Source: Kryptolebias marmoratus (taxonomy: Eukaryota > Chordata > Actinopteri > Cyprinodontiformes > Rivulidae). Taken from it: 64,000 bases of DNA. The DNA lies in contig NC_051430.1 of NCBI RefSeq assembly GCF_001649575.2, forward strand, positions 35,354,488 to 35,418,487. The letters run 5' to 3'. This document shows, piece by piece, positions 22,207-34,846 of this stretch (its first letter is position 1; the number at the start of each line of letters is the position of its first letter). Both the position numbers and the translations under genes were made by a program. The notes under the pieces are model-generated. The model saw nothing but the letters and a program-made list of their open reading frames with translations, made no database searches and was not told where the DNA came from.

Positions 22207-22416
22207 CAGGAGTGTCCATTCCTGGTCCTCAGGGCCTCCATCCTGCAGGTTCTCCTTGTTCCTCTGCTCCAACACACCTGATCTGAATCAATGATTGATT
22301 ACCAGGCTTCTGCAGAACATGAAGAGGTGATTTAACCTCTGAATCAGGTGTTGGAGCAGAGAAACAAGGAAAACCTGCAGGATGGAGGCCCTGAGGACCA
22401 GGACTGGCCATCCCTG
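22207..22416. mobile_element. hAT-type MITE, second copy
   Basis: It is related to the element at 644-855 but with its centre inverted. It starts CAGGAGTGTCCATTCCTGG and ends CCAGGACTGGCCATCCCTG. The arms (CAGGGCCTCCATCCTGCAGG and complement) are intact. The flanking 8-mers TTAAGTTT and CAATATAT do not match, so the target duplication has decayed or the ends have been rearranged. Confidence 0.8.
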
Positions 22417-25400
22417 CAATATATGGATTTGCTAAAACAAATGGTACACAAACATATTCTAAAAGGGACAGATATCCATTTCCTCTCTGAGCTTTTGAAT
22501 CGACCTCATTTAAATTTATGCCAGCAGCTTTTTAAAAGTAAATGTCATGTTTAGAATTAGTCACAGTCAGCTGTGCATTTGTTTTTACTCTTAGCCCTTA
22601 TTCACTTCCTCACTGTAACCTCCGTATGTTTTAGTAAACAGCAGAAGTAACAGATTTTGTCCGTATCCTGTTACAAAGCCTCACTGAAAATACCGTTAGG
22701 AGCGGAGCCTGGTGGTCTGAAATGGAACTGAGAAAACCATAGAAGAAGGATTAGTTGATGATGTACGGATGTGGAAATGCTCTCTTTAGAATAGTTCAAA
22801 CTCAGTTCTGTTTCTCTTAGATTGAACCTTTTAATTTTTTACACCATATATATATATATAATGAGCTCCACTTCGCTAGTCACCTAAAAATCCACCAGAT
22901 GATTATTATCCTGAATTACTTGTGGTCCTAACCTCCCCATTTCATGCTCAAATGCAAAGTGTTCATGTTACCTGATGGTTTCAGACACACCGTCCTCTCT
23001 GAACTTTAAAGGCCATTAAATGGGCAGCATTATCAGCCTATCACAGGCTTGACAGACTCGATACTTGGTGTTCTTGAACTCGTGTCAGAGCTCATATCGC
23101 TCAGTGGAGGACTGCCGCTCTGGCTGCATCTGATGATTAAAGGTCAGCTGTGTTGATTCAACATCCTCTTTCCAAGGAACAGACAGTGATTAGGCAGGTC
23201 ACTAAAAATAAAAAAAGCTGCTGTCATCAGCAGTTCTTTGTTTTGTATTGTGATGTAAAATCTGCTATTTCTGCCACTGCAGTCTATGGGTGGAGTAGTA
23301 CGCCAAAGTCATTGTTTGGTCAACCCTAAAGAAAGTTTGTACTGAACTTTACTATTTTCCTACCAATTTACGACGCCTCACAATGTAAAGCTGACACCAA
23401 TAAATGTTGTTATTTGTAGTGTATAAACACAAGAGTTTAAACATGAAGGTCACTGCCACTTGTTAAATCAGTAAATGTCTTGAAGTTAAATCAGTCGGCC
23501 TCAAATGCTGCAAAGTCTGCGAATCTCTACTTATAAAAAAGGTCAGATTAGATTTCTGGAAAAGACGAATAGGGCTCGAGAGACTTTCAGCAAAAAGAGC
23601 AGATAGTTTTATTTGTGTAAAAATGAAAAGAAAAAAACTTATACTGTGTCATTTAATTCAATTTAAAGAACAATTTAATGATTACCAACAAATTATAGGA
23701 ATGTTTCTTTCATCCCTAGTCAATACACACCACTTACTTCCTGTCAGCTCGCAGATTTATCATTCGAATCTTTCATTGCACTCAAATTGTAATCTTCAGT
23801 GCTGAATAGATGGGTGGATAAGTGTCCTCCACATACAATGAAACAATGGGACTGAGTGGGAGCAGAGTTTGCTTCAAGTGCTACTGAGTTGTAATAATCT
23901 TTCTCTGTCAGCATTGTAAGCTCATTTCTTGCCCCGCCCACTCTTCTCTCTATTTTAGCACCTTTCTAATTAAACTACTGATGGACGTTTAATTAAACAC
24001 GTTGGAAAGTCACATTGATAATTTTTTTTGAAAAATAATTTTGTTGGATTAAATTGACTTCCATTAATGTGCACTTAATTATGATTTAGTTTTTTAGCGG
24101 GCGCCTGTGGTAGAGTGTTATTCGCCCACAGGTGCTTATAATGGGATTAGTTTTCGATAGTTGGATGTATTGTTCTGTTGATGGAGAGGATGGTGTCCAA
24201 CATGAGTAGAATGACTCTAAAAGGCACACCAGAGCTCTGTTGTTTTTCTCCATGTCACCCTCACAGTCTGTAAGTGCTTCAGGATGGAGCCGACTTCCTC
24301 TGCTGTTTCTTTGTACATTCTGTAATAAAACCGCTCAGGATGAAAATCAAACACACAGATCATCTTCACGGCTGCTGTCAGTACAAAGCTGCTGCCGCAT
24401 GAAAATAATGGTGTAAAAGCAAGACAGAGTGGGCCGAATTTATTGTCAGAGACCCATTTCTACCAGTTGCAAAAACCCAACAGACCAGTAACCTGATCGG
24501 ATCGGAAGTGATTTGGGTCGGTATCAAGAACATGACATTCTTACTATTACAGCGAGAATCAGATTTTAAAAAGCACCCATCCATTAAACGCAAAGTTCAT
24601 ATGTTTATTAATGTATGTCACAAGTTGGCCTCAACTAATTGGATCAGTAAAGATCTGAGCCACGTGACAAATCGGGACAAGTTCTCCATTTTTTTATTTT
24701 ATTTTGAAAAGCCTTCTAAGGTGTTTTCTACTCTCATCTCAAAGAAATACTTATTTACTGACTATGTGCTTTTATTTATTTTAAATTAGAATAATAGGTT
24801 ATTTTTAAATGGAATAATTTGGCTGCACTGTGCTACAGATACAAACCCTTGACTTGAAGTCAGGCATGACACGTTCTCCAGTGATTATAGATTATTATAT
24901 AACAGCCGAAGCTGAGCCCACACTTTAATCCAAACTGAAATGCTTTGGAAGCTTTTGGATGACTGGCCGTGATGTTTGGTAAGATCTTGTTTCCACTGGA
25001 TGATGACCCTGCTGCAGCCAGAATGTGGAGGTCTCTGAAGGGTCTTGGAGAGGTTCTCAGAGATGCATTAGGAAAGCAGTTGTCTCTCAGTTACGCCTAA
25101 CAGAACATGATAGGTTATGGTGCTTTATCATCATGGTGGCAGTATGTTGGGTCCTGGGTGAAGTGTTGTGGCAGCATATCTATGTATGGGCGTGCACACA
25201 CTAGCAATAGGCAATTTAAGCAAAAATCTCTGAATTTGTCAGTTTGACTGGTCACTGTCACCCCGTCTACCAACCACCCACCACTCCAAACTTCATGCTT
25301 CTCACAACCTTTGCTTATTGTGTCCTTTACAACAACAACAACACAAATATCAGCACAACAAGAAACTGTTCAAAGGCAGAAAAAACAGTTCTAACTAATG

Positions 25401-26784
25401 CCAATAACAGCTCTCACTTTATGGTTTAAATGTCTGCACAGTTGGGACTTGTGGTGAATTAAAGTTTACTCATCCCAAATCCTGCAGCTGAAAAACACTC
25501 GAATGAACCAGTGGTTTTGTATGAATGTGTACTGCTGCTAGTTCTGCTAGCATGGGTTAAATTCCTTCATTTTCACCAGTCCAATGAACCAACATGGAGA
25601 GGGCTGCACGTATTCTGACCGTGATTTCCACATTTTATTCCTTTCCAAATAAAGTGTGCTGGCATTACCAGATGCTGGAACTAAATAGTTTTTTTTGTGG
25701 GCGGTAGGTATAATTGGAGAGGATGGAGGTGGGTATGAATGAATGAATGAAGTCGCCCAGAATTTGAAGCGGGTCTGGCCGTGTTGGTCTCATGCCAAGA
25801 CTGCCACCATGATTGTGACCGGGTCATACCTGTGCTGGTAGTGTCATGCTAGCATAGAGCTGCATCCTGATGGGTTCCAGAGAAACAGGCCAAGTCAGGA
25901 CCAGGGACACGGTAGGATTGTGGGTGGACGTGCTTCAGGAGGAGAATATCTCAGGAACTCAGTAAATATCAGAAAAAAGAGTTGTAGTAGCGACATGATT
26001 GCCTTCATACTGAAAATTGCAATTCGGCCATGATCTAATAGGTCATGGAGGGTAGCAGGGTCGTCATTCTGTGTGAAGGAGGCCTAAATTCCTGCATATT
26101 GTACCCCAGCTCCCTGCAACCAACCAGTGCTCTCCTGAAGCTAAACTTGGTTTTAAAAGATGTCTTGTTTACCACAAAGACCTGCCACAACTGGAGGGGT
26201 CTTAAAATATTCTTTTTTTGTTAGAATGTTTGAAACACTGCTTTTAATTCAAATGTATGACCCTGGTTCCAGTAAAGTTTCTCATAATTCAACAAGAATA
26301 AACTCCAAAAGTCAGGTGTGAGAAATAATTTCAGGCTTATTTTACAGTGTGACAGAAGGCAGAGCTGACAGGCCTGAGCTGAGGGTTACATTCACCAGGA
26401 AGAGAAGGCTGCTGCTTCTTCTTCTTCTTCTTACAGATTTTATTAGGAAACAGAGAAACTGCAGATGAAGGTCTGAAAATGTTTGATGCAGTGAACCTCA
26501 GAAGATGGTGTAGGCAGTTGCATATTTTAGCATTTGAGATTTCACTAATAAGTGCAGAAGTAAAAACAGAATAAATTAATTCCAGATACATCTTTTAGCT
26601 GCTGGGTGTTAGGTGGTGAACACAGGCAGTAAAGAAGTGTACATTTAGGATTAAAACCATTAGAAGACCATTAAGAATTTGAAGCCCAATATTGTAGAGA
26701 GTGGGAAAACTTTGAGTTGGCAGTATTTATAGTTGAATAACATCACAACAACATAATGTTCTGTCCTCATCATGTTATCTATTT

Positions 26785-27010
<226 letters not shown>

Positions 27011-27667
27011 GCTGAGACTGAGCTAACAGCTCACACAAGATCTTTGTTCACATTTTTACCATTATCTATGCTAATTACACATTAAACTATTTGTGATAAT
27101 ATTGTGGACCATGTCGTTTGAAACTCTGGCATAAACGGTAGTGGGTGAAATTTATTCCTTCAAGGAATATATCTTTAATTGAAGAAGACATTCATATTAA
27201 ATAAAATCCAGTAACAGATTGTTCTCCATGTAATGTTCACCTACATATTATTCAACACCTAAGTGGGTTAATGGAGACCATGGCAGGGGAGTGTGCAATA
27301 AAGCAGGTGACTGAACCCTCCTCTGGGGGGATTTTCCATAATGGCCTTGGGAGGTTGGATGGTCACTTTAGTTTATTGCTGCACAAGGGAATCAGTCAAG
27401 AATGGGGCGGTTACAGTAGCTGCTCGGGGATGTACAGAACTTCACTCGAGCAGCTTCCAGTTTAGCCCTTCATTACCAGTAAGTGACTCACTTCCTTGTT
27501 CTTGTGGTGGTGGGACGGTGCATTCGGTCCGAAAAACGTGTTTGAGTTCCACTGATGTCAAAATGTGGCGAGAGTGAAAGATGTAGATGCAGGAAAAGTA
27601 AAGTCAAACAGGAAATGGTGTGCGCTTCAGGAGACAGATGAGAGCAGAGTGTAAGTTAACAAATACA

Positions 27668-27682
27668 TGGGGGGGGGGGGGN
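27668..27682. repeat. Homopolymer G run ending in an undetermined base
   Basis: Fourteen G residues are followed by a single N at 27682. This is probably a sequencing or consensus artefact of the homopolymer and not biology. Confidence 0.8.
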
Positions 27683-27814
27683 TAAACGGGGAAATTACAG
27701 AAGGGTCCGAGTGTTGAAAAGGAGAAAGGGGAGAAAGGAAAGAGAGAAGTGAGCTCTCATCAGAGGGAGGACGAAGGAGGCTCAGTGTCTTCTCTCTGCC
27801 TTGTCTCCTCCCTT

Positions 27815-27815
<1 letters not shown>

Positions 27816-27859
<44 letters not shown>
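27816..27859. repeat. (TG)n microsatellite
   Basis: An uninterrupted GT/TG dinucleotide run of about 42 bases. It produces the false histidine-threonine and cysteine-valine open frames on the two strands. Confidence 0.95.
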
Positions 27860-27861
<2 letters not shown>

Positions 27862-28439
27862 CTCAGTGGCATGTCACACCACTGTTGGTCTGACCAAGAA
27901 ACGGTAGCAGCGACAGCCTCTCCTCCCTCGGGTGACCGTCACACGGTTTGCATTTTGGACTGTTTTTATTTTAAAGCGCCGAAGCAGGAAGCAGGAACAG
28001 GAGTCGGCGGATTAGACTGAGACCAAGTTGTGCGTTTCACGTTTGATGCATGCTGCTGAATAACTTTTAGCTTCACGCAGTTCGTGGTAAGGGTTCCCAC
28101 TTGAATGCTGAAGTGTTTGCTCAGTACTGCTAACACAGCTTGTGTTATCTGTTGTTTCATATGAATCCCCTGTGTTGGTGTGAATAAGGAGGCTGCTGCA
28201 GGCTGATGGTCTGAACACGGCTCTAATTAAGCTTAATGACAGGGGGATAGAGGTGGGCGGGGGTCTGTCTCCGTTTGCTTGCAAGCAGCTCAAGGCAAGG
28301 TTACAAATCCAACATAGAAACATAACAGTTCTTTTATCCAACAGATCATTAATGCAATGAAAAGCTTTTATTTTCTGTCAGGAAATCACACCAACCGCCA
28401 ACAAGAAGCCACATAAACATCCGACCACATGCCCGGCCA

Positions 28440-29150
28440 AGGCAAAGCTGGGCGATAATGGTTCTGTCTGCGTCTGCCTATTAGCGAAATATCTCATGAA
28501 CCACTGGAAGAATTTCAACCAAACTAATGACTCTGATCCTCAACACGCGTTCGGAGGGCTGACAGGCTGCACGAGGTCTTTGTTTGACTATTTAGAGTCA
28601 ACTTTGTTTGTCTGTTAGCAAAATATCTCATGAACCACAAGGCCGAATTTAATGAAACTTTCAGGAAATAATCATTGGATGTGCTTCTACAACTGATCAA
28701 CATTTGGAGTCAGCCCAATTTAAGATGTCTCGCTTGTAATAGTCTAAACAGAACATACTCCAAGTTCTACTTATTGTGCTTACAACATCAGCATTAACTG
28801 CTGGAGTCAGCCTGTTTGTCTGTTAGCAAAATATCTTCTGAACGGCTGGACAGGTTTTAATGAAACTTTCACATCGGATGTACTTCTACAACTGTTTACC
28901 GTTTGGAGTTAGGTCGACTCAATATGGCCGCCATGGCACTTAAATGGATATAACAGTCAGATTTACAGATATTGAGCTAGAATTTGATGTGGTAGTAACT
29001 GAGAGGCATCCACATCACATACTCTTATTGTGAAAGGTTTGACCAAAACGGCTACAGCTCCGTCATTTCTCATCTTTTAAAACTCTGACATAAAAGGTAG
29101 CAGGTGATCTGCATTCCTTAAACGGATGGCCTTTCATTAAATAAAGGCCT
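28440..29150 (+). repeat. Dispersed repeat family R1, three tandem modules
   Basis: Three successive modules share CTGTTAGCAAAATATCTCATG, GAACCACTGG-type and ATGAAACTTTCAGGAAATAA landmarks (starting near 28475, 28605 and 28815). They are followed by the body, with ACTCAATATGGCCGCCATGGC, TTTACAGATATTGAGCTAGAA, TGATGTGGTAGTAACTGAGAG and TTGACCAAAACGGCTACAGC. It is the most complete copy in the window and the best one from which to build a consensus. Confidence 0.7.
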
Positions 29151-29638
29151 TAATTACATTAAAAGGATTCAGTTATGTAATCTTAGATTCCAGGAATTCT
29201 TGTTTCTTTTTGCTCTGCAGGAGTTTGGCCTGCATCCAGAGGGTCCAGCTGATCCGACTGACAGCAGAGTCGGTCATTCTGAGCAGCTGCTTGGCAATAT
29301 TTATAAAAAGAAAACAAAGATGGAAAATGTTTTTATTAAGCTTTGAAGTAGTGTCACACAGTGATTCCACACCTATAATCATTTTTTTGATATTATTAAT
29401 ACCGATACTTGAAACTAAGTCTCTTGCATGTTTATTTCTAAGCTGGAGACAATAAATGTTTATTTTCTGATGCAGTTTAAGACTAAATTAAAGGTTTTTA
29501 ATTAGTGAAGTGCATCAGTTCATTCTGCAGCTGTTCATATATTCATTATAAAATCACAGGTTGTTGGATGCGTCCAACATACAGGACAAAAAATAACTAA
29601 ATATCTCAGCTGTGATGAAGTCACTTCCTTCAAACTGT

Positions 29639-29742
29639 TCCGTCCATCCATCCATCCATCCATCCATCCATCCATCCATCCATCCATCCATCCGTCCGTC
29701 TGTCCGTCCATCCGTCCGTCCGTCCGTCCGTCCGTCCGTCCC
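29639..29742. repeat. Compound (TCCA)n(TCCG)n tetranucleotide repeat
   Basis: A run of CCAT/TCCA units (about 29644-29690) passes into TCCG/CCGT units (about 29690-29742) with few interruptions. This tract creates the artificial minus-strand frame rich in GWMD and GRTD repeats. Confidence 0.95.
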
Positions 29743-31559
29743 CCTCTCCAACAATCATTGAGTGAGAGGTCGTCACCTCAGAGTCATTCAGTGTCCAGGA
29801 AATATTTCCAGCAGAGCACAAACAAAGAGTGTCAGAGAATAAAGATGTTGCACTCAGGTAGGCCAAATACAGATGTTCAGGTAAATTCCCTCACTCACTC
29901 ATGTACAGACAGATAAATTTGTTTGTACCCTTTCACAATTATAATTATAAAAAACAAAGAAATCTGTAAAACACCAAGAGATGCAGAATGGGTTCAATCA
30001 TGTATTTATCATCTTGAATACTCAGGGTAATATTAGATCAGTTTCTTTGGATTTTACCCTGTTCTTTAAATATGGAGGAGGAGCAGGGCACTGTTGTTTT
30101 TATCCCTTCTCTCCTTGCTGCTAAAAAGGAACTGGGTCGTAAATTTGCTGCCAGTGATATCTAAACATTATGTAACATGTCAGAGCGTTTTATCCTGCGT
30201 AAGCACTCTGTAGCTGCTCAGTGGCTGGCAGTTTTCGTCAGTTTCTTGTGGGGGGGTTGCAGCTTTGGAGGAAGTGAGGTGTGGTTTGGAAGAAGTCTGA
30301 CTCGAATTGAGATAATTAATCTGCCTCATCTATAGACGTTCACGTTGAACTGTTCATTACCTGCATTTTAGGTCTAAAACTTTAGGCTTTTATACTATAA
30401 CAAGATAAATTTACCAAATTTCAGCAAAGTAAATGTTTTCAATGATGCGTGATGTTAAAGAAGTAAGAAGAAAGATCAAAATGATATAAAATGTATTTAA
30501 CGACTAATTATGGATTTTACATCATAATGAAAACCAGATTCAATATGGTGACAACGTGTTGTTCTCAGAGTATGTGTTGAGGTTGATGCCGTGACAAATT
30601 TTAGCTCAATATCTAAAATTTGCTGAGATCAAGCCATATCTGTGCAGCAGGAATGGCACAAGAAGAAGAGTTGAAAAGGAGGTCCATTTTTCATACACGT
30701 TCTCCGCCTTTCTTTGAAGCAGATACAGAATGAGCTGGAGCAGATTTTATCTGTGCAACATATATTAAACCGAAGTGTGGGGTTTAATCTGAAAGCAGAG
30801 GTACAGTTTCACTACACGTATGACAATAACGTTGGCCTATATTTACTTTTCCTTGAAGGATTAAATGCACGTCCAACTCCCTGACAGTTACAGAAAACAG
30901 CATGACACAGGTTTCCATAATCCTGGATCTGCTGTTTTGTTCACATTTCAGGGGTATGAATGAATATCTGCTGGAGGAACAACTACCACAGGCTGCCTTT
31001 ATGGAAAAAAGAGATGTTTTTACACATCATTACTTAAACGAAAGAATTTCTAAGAATTAATAGTCTCATGAAAAGTTGGATTAACACATTCTAAAATTCT
31101 AAATGCTTATTTGGAGATGCTCCCCTAATAAAACAAAATATTCGGCACATCTCCAGAAATAAAAGTGTATTTGTTTTAGCTCAAAAATGATTGGTTTCTT
31201 CCAAACACCTTGGTCAAGTATTTGTTCCTTCTCATAGGAAATGAGGTAGAAATGCTTGATTTAGAAGCGGCAGCCACATAGAGAGAATTTTTAAGCTGTT
31301 CAGTTTTCTATAAGTGTTTTTTGTTAATCAGGCCAAACATTTTTAAATCCCTTTGATGCATAAAACTGAACTGATTCATTTCAAGCCATTGGTCTGCTCA
31401 GCCGTGTCTTCACAATAAGATCGGAGCTGAAAAAAGATGAAATCAGCCCTCAAAAGTTCATGTGGGATTTTGTCCTCCGTTTAACCAGTTTAATTTGATT
31501 ATTGCCCACTGCTGAAGGCAAAAGGGCCGTAATGTTTTTGCTTCTGTCTGGGTTTGTTT

Positions 31560-31850
31560 GTCTGTAGCAGAAACAAAATGTCTCATCTGTCACTGGAGGC
31601 GTTTTAATAAAAGCTTCTAAACATAATCATTGGATTTACCTCTACAGCTGATTAACCCCGTTTGAGATGGCCGCCGCAACACAAAAATGGCTAAAATCAG
31701 TTAATTTCACAGATATTGAACTAAAATGTATTGTGTCATCTTTAACGTATGCATACTCCAATCGCTGGCAGATCTTGTGGTATTTTTAGAGATTGGGCAT
31801 AACGTCATTAACCAGATTTAATCAAAACGGCCGTAACTCATCATTATATA
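31560..31850 (+). repeat. Dispersed repeat family R1
   Basis: Shows GAAACAAAATGTCTCATCTG, TAATCATTGGATTTACCTCT, GAGATGGCCGCCGCAACAC, ATTTCACAGATATTGAACTAA and AATCAAAACGGCCGTAACTC in the family order. Confidence 0.6.
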
Positions 31851-33808
31851 ATCTTAGATCCTGTTTACACGTGATCCCAATCACTGTCTTGACGGGACCA
31901 CAAAAAACCGCAGAAAAACATAAAAACTGCAGCCGTCCAAAGTGCGCCTGTGGGATTTCGTTTAAGTTACGTTTTCCCTTAAAACGATGGCGGGAGTTTT
32001 CAGAAACGTCCACATTGGTACCTGGATTCAGAACTTTGCTGTTGTCGCCCCAAACAAAGTCAGGCATGAAAGGCAGTGGGCGATAGGCATACCTTGAGTG
32101 AATGCTAGGCCGTTATTTAACTGCAGACAGATATAAAGACTCCTTCGGTTGTAGATTTACCCCCCAGCTGCCTCCCCTGCTTGACTGTTGATTTCAAGTG
32201 ACAACAGCCCTTGAAATACCAATACTAGGTTTCCACCTGCAGCGCTCTTATTACACTGAACAATAATCCTCTTCCCCGGCTGCATGTCAGTCAATAACTT
32301 TCAGCAATACCACCCGGGGTTGTCCTGACCCTTTACTCTGTCTGCCTGTCAGCCTTTTCGCCACCTCCACTTATTAATCTATTTATATCACCACCACCAA
32401 GAAACCAATCAGCCTGGGTTCATTCAGCAGGTGAATCAAGAAAACAACAGCTGTCGGGTCTCGTTGAACCAATCAGGAAATTTGGCTGAGTAAAAGCAGG
32501 TGGCCTGAACAGTGATCAGGAAGAACCATCTAAAAATGCTTTCAGCCTTCCAGGCACAGACGCCACAAATCAAGTCCCTCCTCCATGACTGTAGGTCCGT
32601 GTTTTGGGAGCCAGCAGAAGTGGCCATGTATAACATCACTTTGCTGCTGAAACTGAGCCAAGATTAAGACTTGCTAATTGACCTCTGACCTCTGACCTCT
32701 GACGTTCAACTCCCATCTCTTTACTGCTGCATGCAACTCAGATTTCTTAATTAGTGTCTAAGGGTTCAAACTGAACATGTTTTCAATTGTTGTTTTCCTT
32801 CTTTCAGTGGTAAAGTTGGTCCTTCTTACTGAGCTGCCTCTAATCGTTGCTTTATTTGTCTTTATTGGCCATCTCTTTTAAGAAGTTTTCACTGAGTATA
32901 ATCAAGTTGTGATGTAGTGATTTTGACATAATTAGGTGGGAAATCAGCAAAGGTATAAGGCAATAAACATTTTATTTAGCAAGTGTCCCCATGGGTTCTG
33001 CTCCCAGAATAACTAAATGTTCAGTGTTCGTCGTCTCAAATCCAGGTTGGTTCAGTCCTACAGCACAGACTTTTGGTCATGGGTTTTAATCCCAGTTGGT
33101 CCAAACATGCTTCAACAACATGCTGGGGTTCAGTAAAGACACTCAGACCGGGAGGCAGGACTAGGCTACGGCGAAAAGCTTAAAATGTCCAACTAATTTC
33201 TGTCCAACTGCCACGGTCCTCTGCGTTAATGGCCAGCTTGTGGACATGTGTGACATACGGTGTTTGATTATTAACATCTGATTTTACAGTTTCTGTTGAT
33301 GGAACAATAAACACTTGAAATCCAAGCCTCTTATTTAAACTGTTGGAGTCACTGTGTGAAGTGTGCGTGTGCTTTGTTGAACCGTAGTTTATTTGTTCCT
33401 TTGGTCATTCCCTTCCAGCCCATCACCTTCTGTGTGCTGCCACTTTTGTTTTAATCTGTGTCTTTCATTGACTTTTAAGTTAAACTAATGTCTGTTTTTT
33501 TTTCTTTTGTTTTCTGTCTCTTGTCCTTTTTTATTTTTTATATATTTTTTGGATTGTCACTTGTCCCGTTTGGCTGCAACAACTTCTCTTGTTGCTGTTG
33601 CTGATGCTGCCCGTTGTTGCCAACCCCGCTGCACGCAAACCTGCAACTGTGAACATCTGGTCAACAACGCATGGTGGACACCCTCCTTCCCCCTCCTTTC
33701 TCTTTTATCCTCCACCCAAAATCATTGCCCTTTCTTCTGTCCCCCCCTCATTATTATTATTATTTTTCTTCCTCTTTTCTTCCTGTTTCCACCCTTTTCC
33801 CCTGCTAG

Positions 33809-33845
33809 CACCATGCAGAGTTGAGAGAGCATCATGCCACCTCCG
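33809..33845 (+). CDS. osbpl8: osbpl8 exon 3: 37-nt microexon
   Basis: The exon lies between an exceptionally long pyrimidine tract ending CCCCTGCTAG and the donor CTCCG|GTAAGCC. It adds 12 codons plus one base, HHAELREHHATS and G, entering in phase 0 from exon 2 and leaving in phase 1. That is precisely the shift needed to read exon 4 as AAVAHSDDTVLL. Without it, exon 2 joined to exon 4 reads CTG CCG TAG. Length agreement with the ORP8 N-terminus supports it. Residues themselves are poorly conserved, so the call rests on splice signals and phase. Confidence 0.72.
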
Positions 33846-34215
33846 GTAAGCCAACGACCTTCACACAGTCATCAGAGGGGTGGGTTATTTTACACCTACA
33901 TGAAACGGCACCTAAAAGGAAGAACCACTTATCTACATGTTCCTGAAACAAAACGTTTAGATTCTTCTGTTTTTACCTAAACGTCTCATATGCTACTAAA
34001 GCAGCCTAGATTTCCCAGCAAAGTTTTCTTCTCGTTAGTAAGTTGATGGTGAAGAGAATGTTTGTCATGGAGAGGAAGTTATTTAATTCAGTTTTGAGTC
34101 TTTTAAGCCGTTTTAGCTTTGCCACTTTTGGAAAAAGAAAAGCTTAAAACAAACAAAAAAAGACCACATTCTTTTTTTTTAATCTGGAGTACAGTAAACC
34201 GCAGTGGCATCAATT

Positions 34216-34846
34216 GCCCCTTTTCCACCGGCTCTAAAGGTCCCGGCTCCACTCTACTCGGCTCGCTTTGCACGCGTTTCCACCGACATTTTTTCGAGGC
34301 CAGCCCTGCTTCTTTGGTCCCTGCTTCGGAGTCGGGGCCAGCCGGGCCGGCCCTGCTTCGTGGGCGGAGCAAGCTTAGCTCCTGTTCACTCATTGGTCGT
34401 GGGTGTGGCCAGATGCGAGCATAAAGAGCGAAGGCAGGAATATAACCAACAGCGTTAGCTTACCCTGCAGCGTTTCTGCCGTCTGTCCCCCAGCTGAAGG
34501 CCTGTAAAGCCTGAAATCTCCGGCTGATAACAGCTGTCCTACTCCGCGCAACAATCGCGGCATCCAGAGCATTTCTTCCACTGCGCCTCTCTTCCTGAAG
34601 TCTCAGGAGAATCCCCATAAGTTTAAAAAACAGCAACAACACAGGGCCAACGTTGTCCATAGCGCTTCCGTTGTTTACACAACTTGCGCCACCCTACCCC
34701 TAACCCCACCCCCCACAACACGAGGAGGCGTTCCTCTGCTACCGACCAAACTGGCCGGTGTGAACGTGATGCATTCTTTATTGAGCCGAGCCGAGTAGAG
34801 CGGAGTAGAGCCGGACTTCTGAATTAGAGCCGGTGGAAAAGGGGCC
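34216..34846. mobile_element. GC-rich DNA transposon with long inverted ends (GCCCCTTTTCCACCGGCTCT)
   Basis: The left end GCCCCTTTTCCACCGGCTCT followed by CTCTACTCGGCTCG is mirrored at the right end as CGAGCCGAGTAGAG and AGAGCCGGTGGAAAAGGGGC. The inverted ends span about 50 bases. The 530-base interior is much richer in GC than its surroundings and encodes no recognisable transposase, although overlapping frames of 84 to 101 codons exist. Target duplication is unclear (candidate TTR type), so the superfamily is not assigned. Confidence 0.7.

Noticed and set aside
27627..27872. Histidine-threonine repeat frame
   Set aside because: It is a translation of the (TG)n microsatellite and crosses an undetermined base.
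29554..29866. Minus-strand frames with WMDG and GRTD repeats
   Set aside because: They are produced by the (TCCA)n(TCCG)n tetranucleotide tract.
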